Notes under the pieces: model-generated
Told to the model about the DNA's origin: nothing
The model's input: only the letters and a program-made list of their open reading frames with translations
Database searches by the model: none
Translations under genes and position numbers: made by a program
Source of the DNA: Betaproteobacteria bacterium
GTDB taxonomy: Bacteria > Pseudomonadota > Gammaproteobacteria > Burkholderiales > SG8-41
Assembly: GCA_021414185.1 (NCBI GenBank)
Contig: JAIOOZ010000072.1
Location: 1-5,605, forward strand
DNA: 5,605 nt
Direction of reading: 5' to 3'
Part shown: piece after piece, positions 5,142-5,605 of the stretch
Layout: every line of letters starts with the position of its first letter
How positions within the stretch are numbered: position 1 is the first letter of the stretch

Positions 5142-5605
5142 TCATTCGCCGCGCATGCCCGCTTCTTTGGCGACTTTGGCCCATTTTGCCATGTCGAGCG
5201 GAATCATTTTTTTGAGTTCGGCCGGCGTCTTGATGTCCACTTCGGCACCTTCAGACGTGAAACGTTTTTGCGTCTCCGGCATATTGAGGTACGCCGTGAT
5301 CGCCGCGTTGAGTTTCGCTATGGTCGCAGCGGGCGTATACGCGGGTGCCGCGACCGCCCACCAGTTGCTGGCGTCGTAGCCCGGCACGCCGGCTTCGGCG
5401 ATGGTCGGCAGGTCGGGCAGCGTGGCCGCGCGCGTGGCGTCGCCGGTGGCGATCGGCTTCAATTTTCCCGAGCGGATGTGCGGTATCGACTGCACGATCG
5501 AGCCCACCGTCATGTGCGACTGCCCGCCCATCACATCTATCATCGCCGGGAAGCCGCCTTTGTACAGCAGTATCGTGAAGTCGACGCCGGAGAGGCTCCT
5601 GAACA
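5142..5605 (-). CDS. Bug/TctC-family periplasmic substrate-binding protein, C-terminal part (start beyond window)
   Basis: The last 153 residues are visible; the frame stays open to the window edge, so the N-terminus (signal peptide and first lobe) is outside. Full members are about 320-330 residues, so roughly half is here. Recognisable family segments, numbered from the edge: SGVDFTILLYKGGFPAMIDVMGGQ (about 5-28, equivalent to the usual VDMVHVPYKGGxPAxxDLxGGQ); IPHIRSGKLKPIA (40-52); LPDLPTIAEAGVPGYDASNWWAV (63-85); and AKWAKVAKEAGM at the end. Bug proteins capture small carboxylates or other organic solutes in the periplasm. Some feed tripartite tricarboxylate transporters; most are orphan receptors, greatly expanded in Burkholderiales. 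No transporter membrane gene (tctA/tctB) is in the window. An internal ATG at 5543 is not the start, because family homology continues upstream of it. Confidence 0.93.
   Translation of the reverse strand, partial: FRSLSGVDFTILLYKGGFPAMIDVMGGQSHMTVGSIVQSIPHIRSGKLKPIATGDATRAATLPDLPTIAEAGVPGYDASNWWAVAAPAYTPAATIAKLNAAITAYLNMPETQKRFTSEGAEVDIKTPAELKKMIPLDMAKWAKVAKEAGMRGE

Noticed and set aside
4877..5379. Short frames reading FASFASFAV on either strand of the repeat region
   Set aside because: This is the translation of the 9-bp repeat unit, a known source of false gene calls; no ribosome site or family similarity.

Overview
The window looks like chromosomal DNA from a GC-rich betaproteobacterium, most likely of the order Burkholderiales. 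The evidence is the Bug/TctC-type periplasmic solute-binding gene at the right edge, the REP-like 'GTCATGCCCGCGAAGGCGGG' repeat family, and the codon use. Species cannot be named from the sequence alone.

Layout, left to right. (1) 36-1292, plus strand: an exported six-bladed NHL beta-propeller that resembles the catalytic core of peptidyl-alpha-hydroxyglycine alpha-amidating lyase (PAL) and keeps its apparent catalytic and zinc residues. (2) 1307-1376: an inverted pair of REP-like hairpins in the gap between convergent genes. (3) 1395-3674, minus strand: a large molybdopterin-binding subunit of the xanthine dehydrogenase / CoxL (form II) family, with no small (2Fe-2S) or medium (FAD) subunit gene next to it. 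(4) 3675-3889: a divergent promoter region holding a perfect FNR/DNR-type palindrome, placed exactly at -41.5 from the start predicted by a good -10 box. (5) 3890-4435, plus strand: a hemerythrin-like di-iron protein. (6) 4414-4523: a perfect hairpin covering the hemerythrin stop codon, then a purine/pyrimidine-asymmetric inverted repeat. (7) 4531-4857, minus strand: a small protein with a GIY-YIG-like core. (8) 4888-5089: a nested composite of two unrelated inverted-repeat families, non-coding. (9) 5142 to the right edge, minus strand: the C-terminal half of a Bug/TctC substrate-binding protein whose start lies outside the window.

The genes do not form one operon: strands alternate (+, -, +, -, -) and every gap between convergent genes is occupied by a hairpin or repeat. 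The clearest regulatory story is the hemerythrin gene, which appears to be a single transcription unit switched on under low oxygen or nitric oxide by an FNR/DNR-type activator. The propeller, the molybdenum hydroxylase subunit and the Bug protein are of types expanded in metabolically versatile Burkholderiales, but nothing here fixes their substrates. I see no CRISPR array, tRNA, rRNA, transposase or obvious multi-gene defence system.
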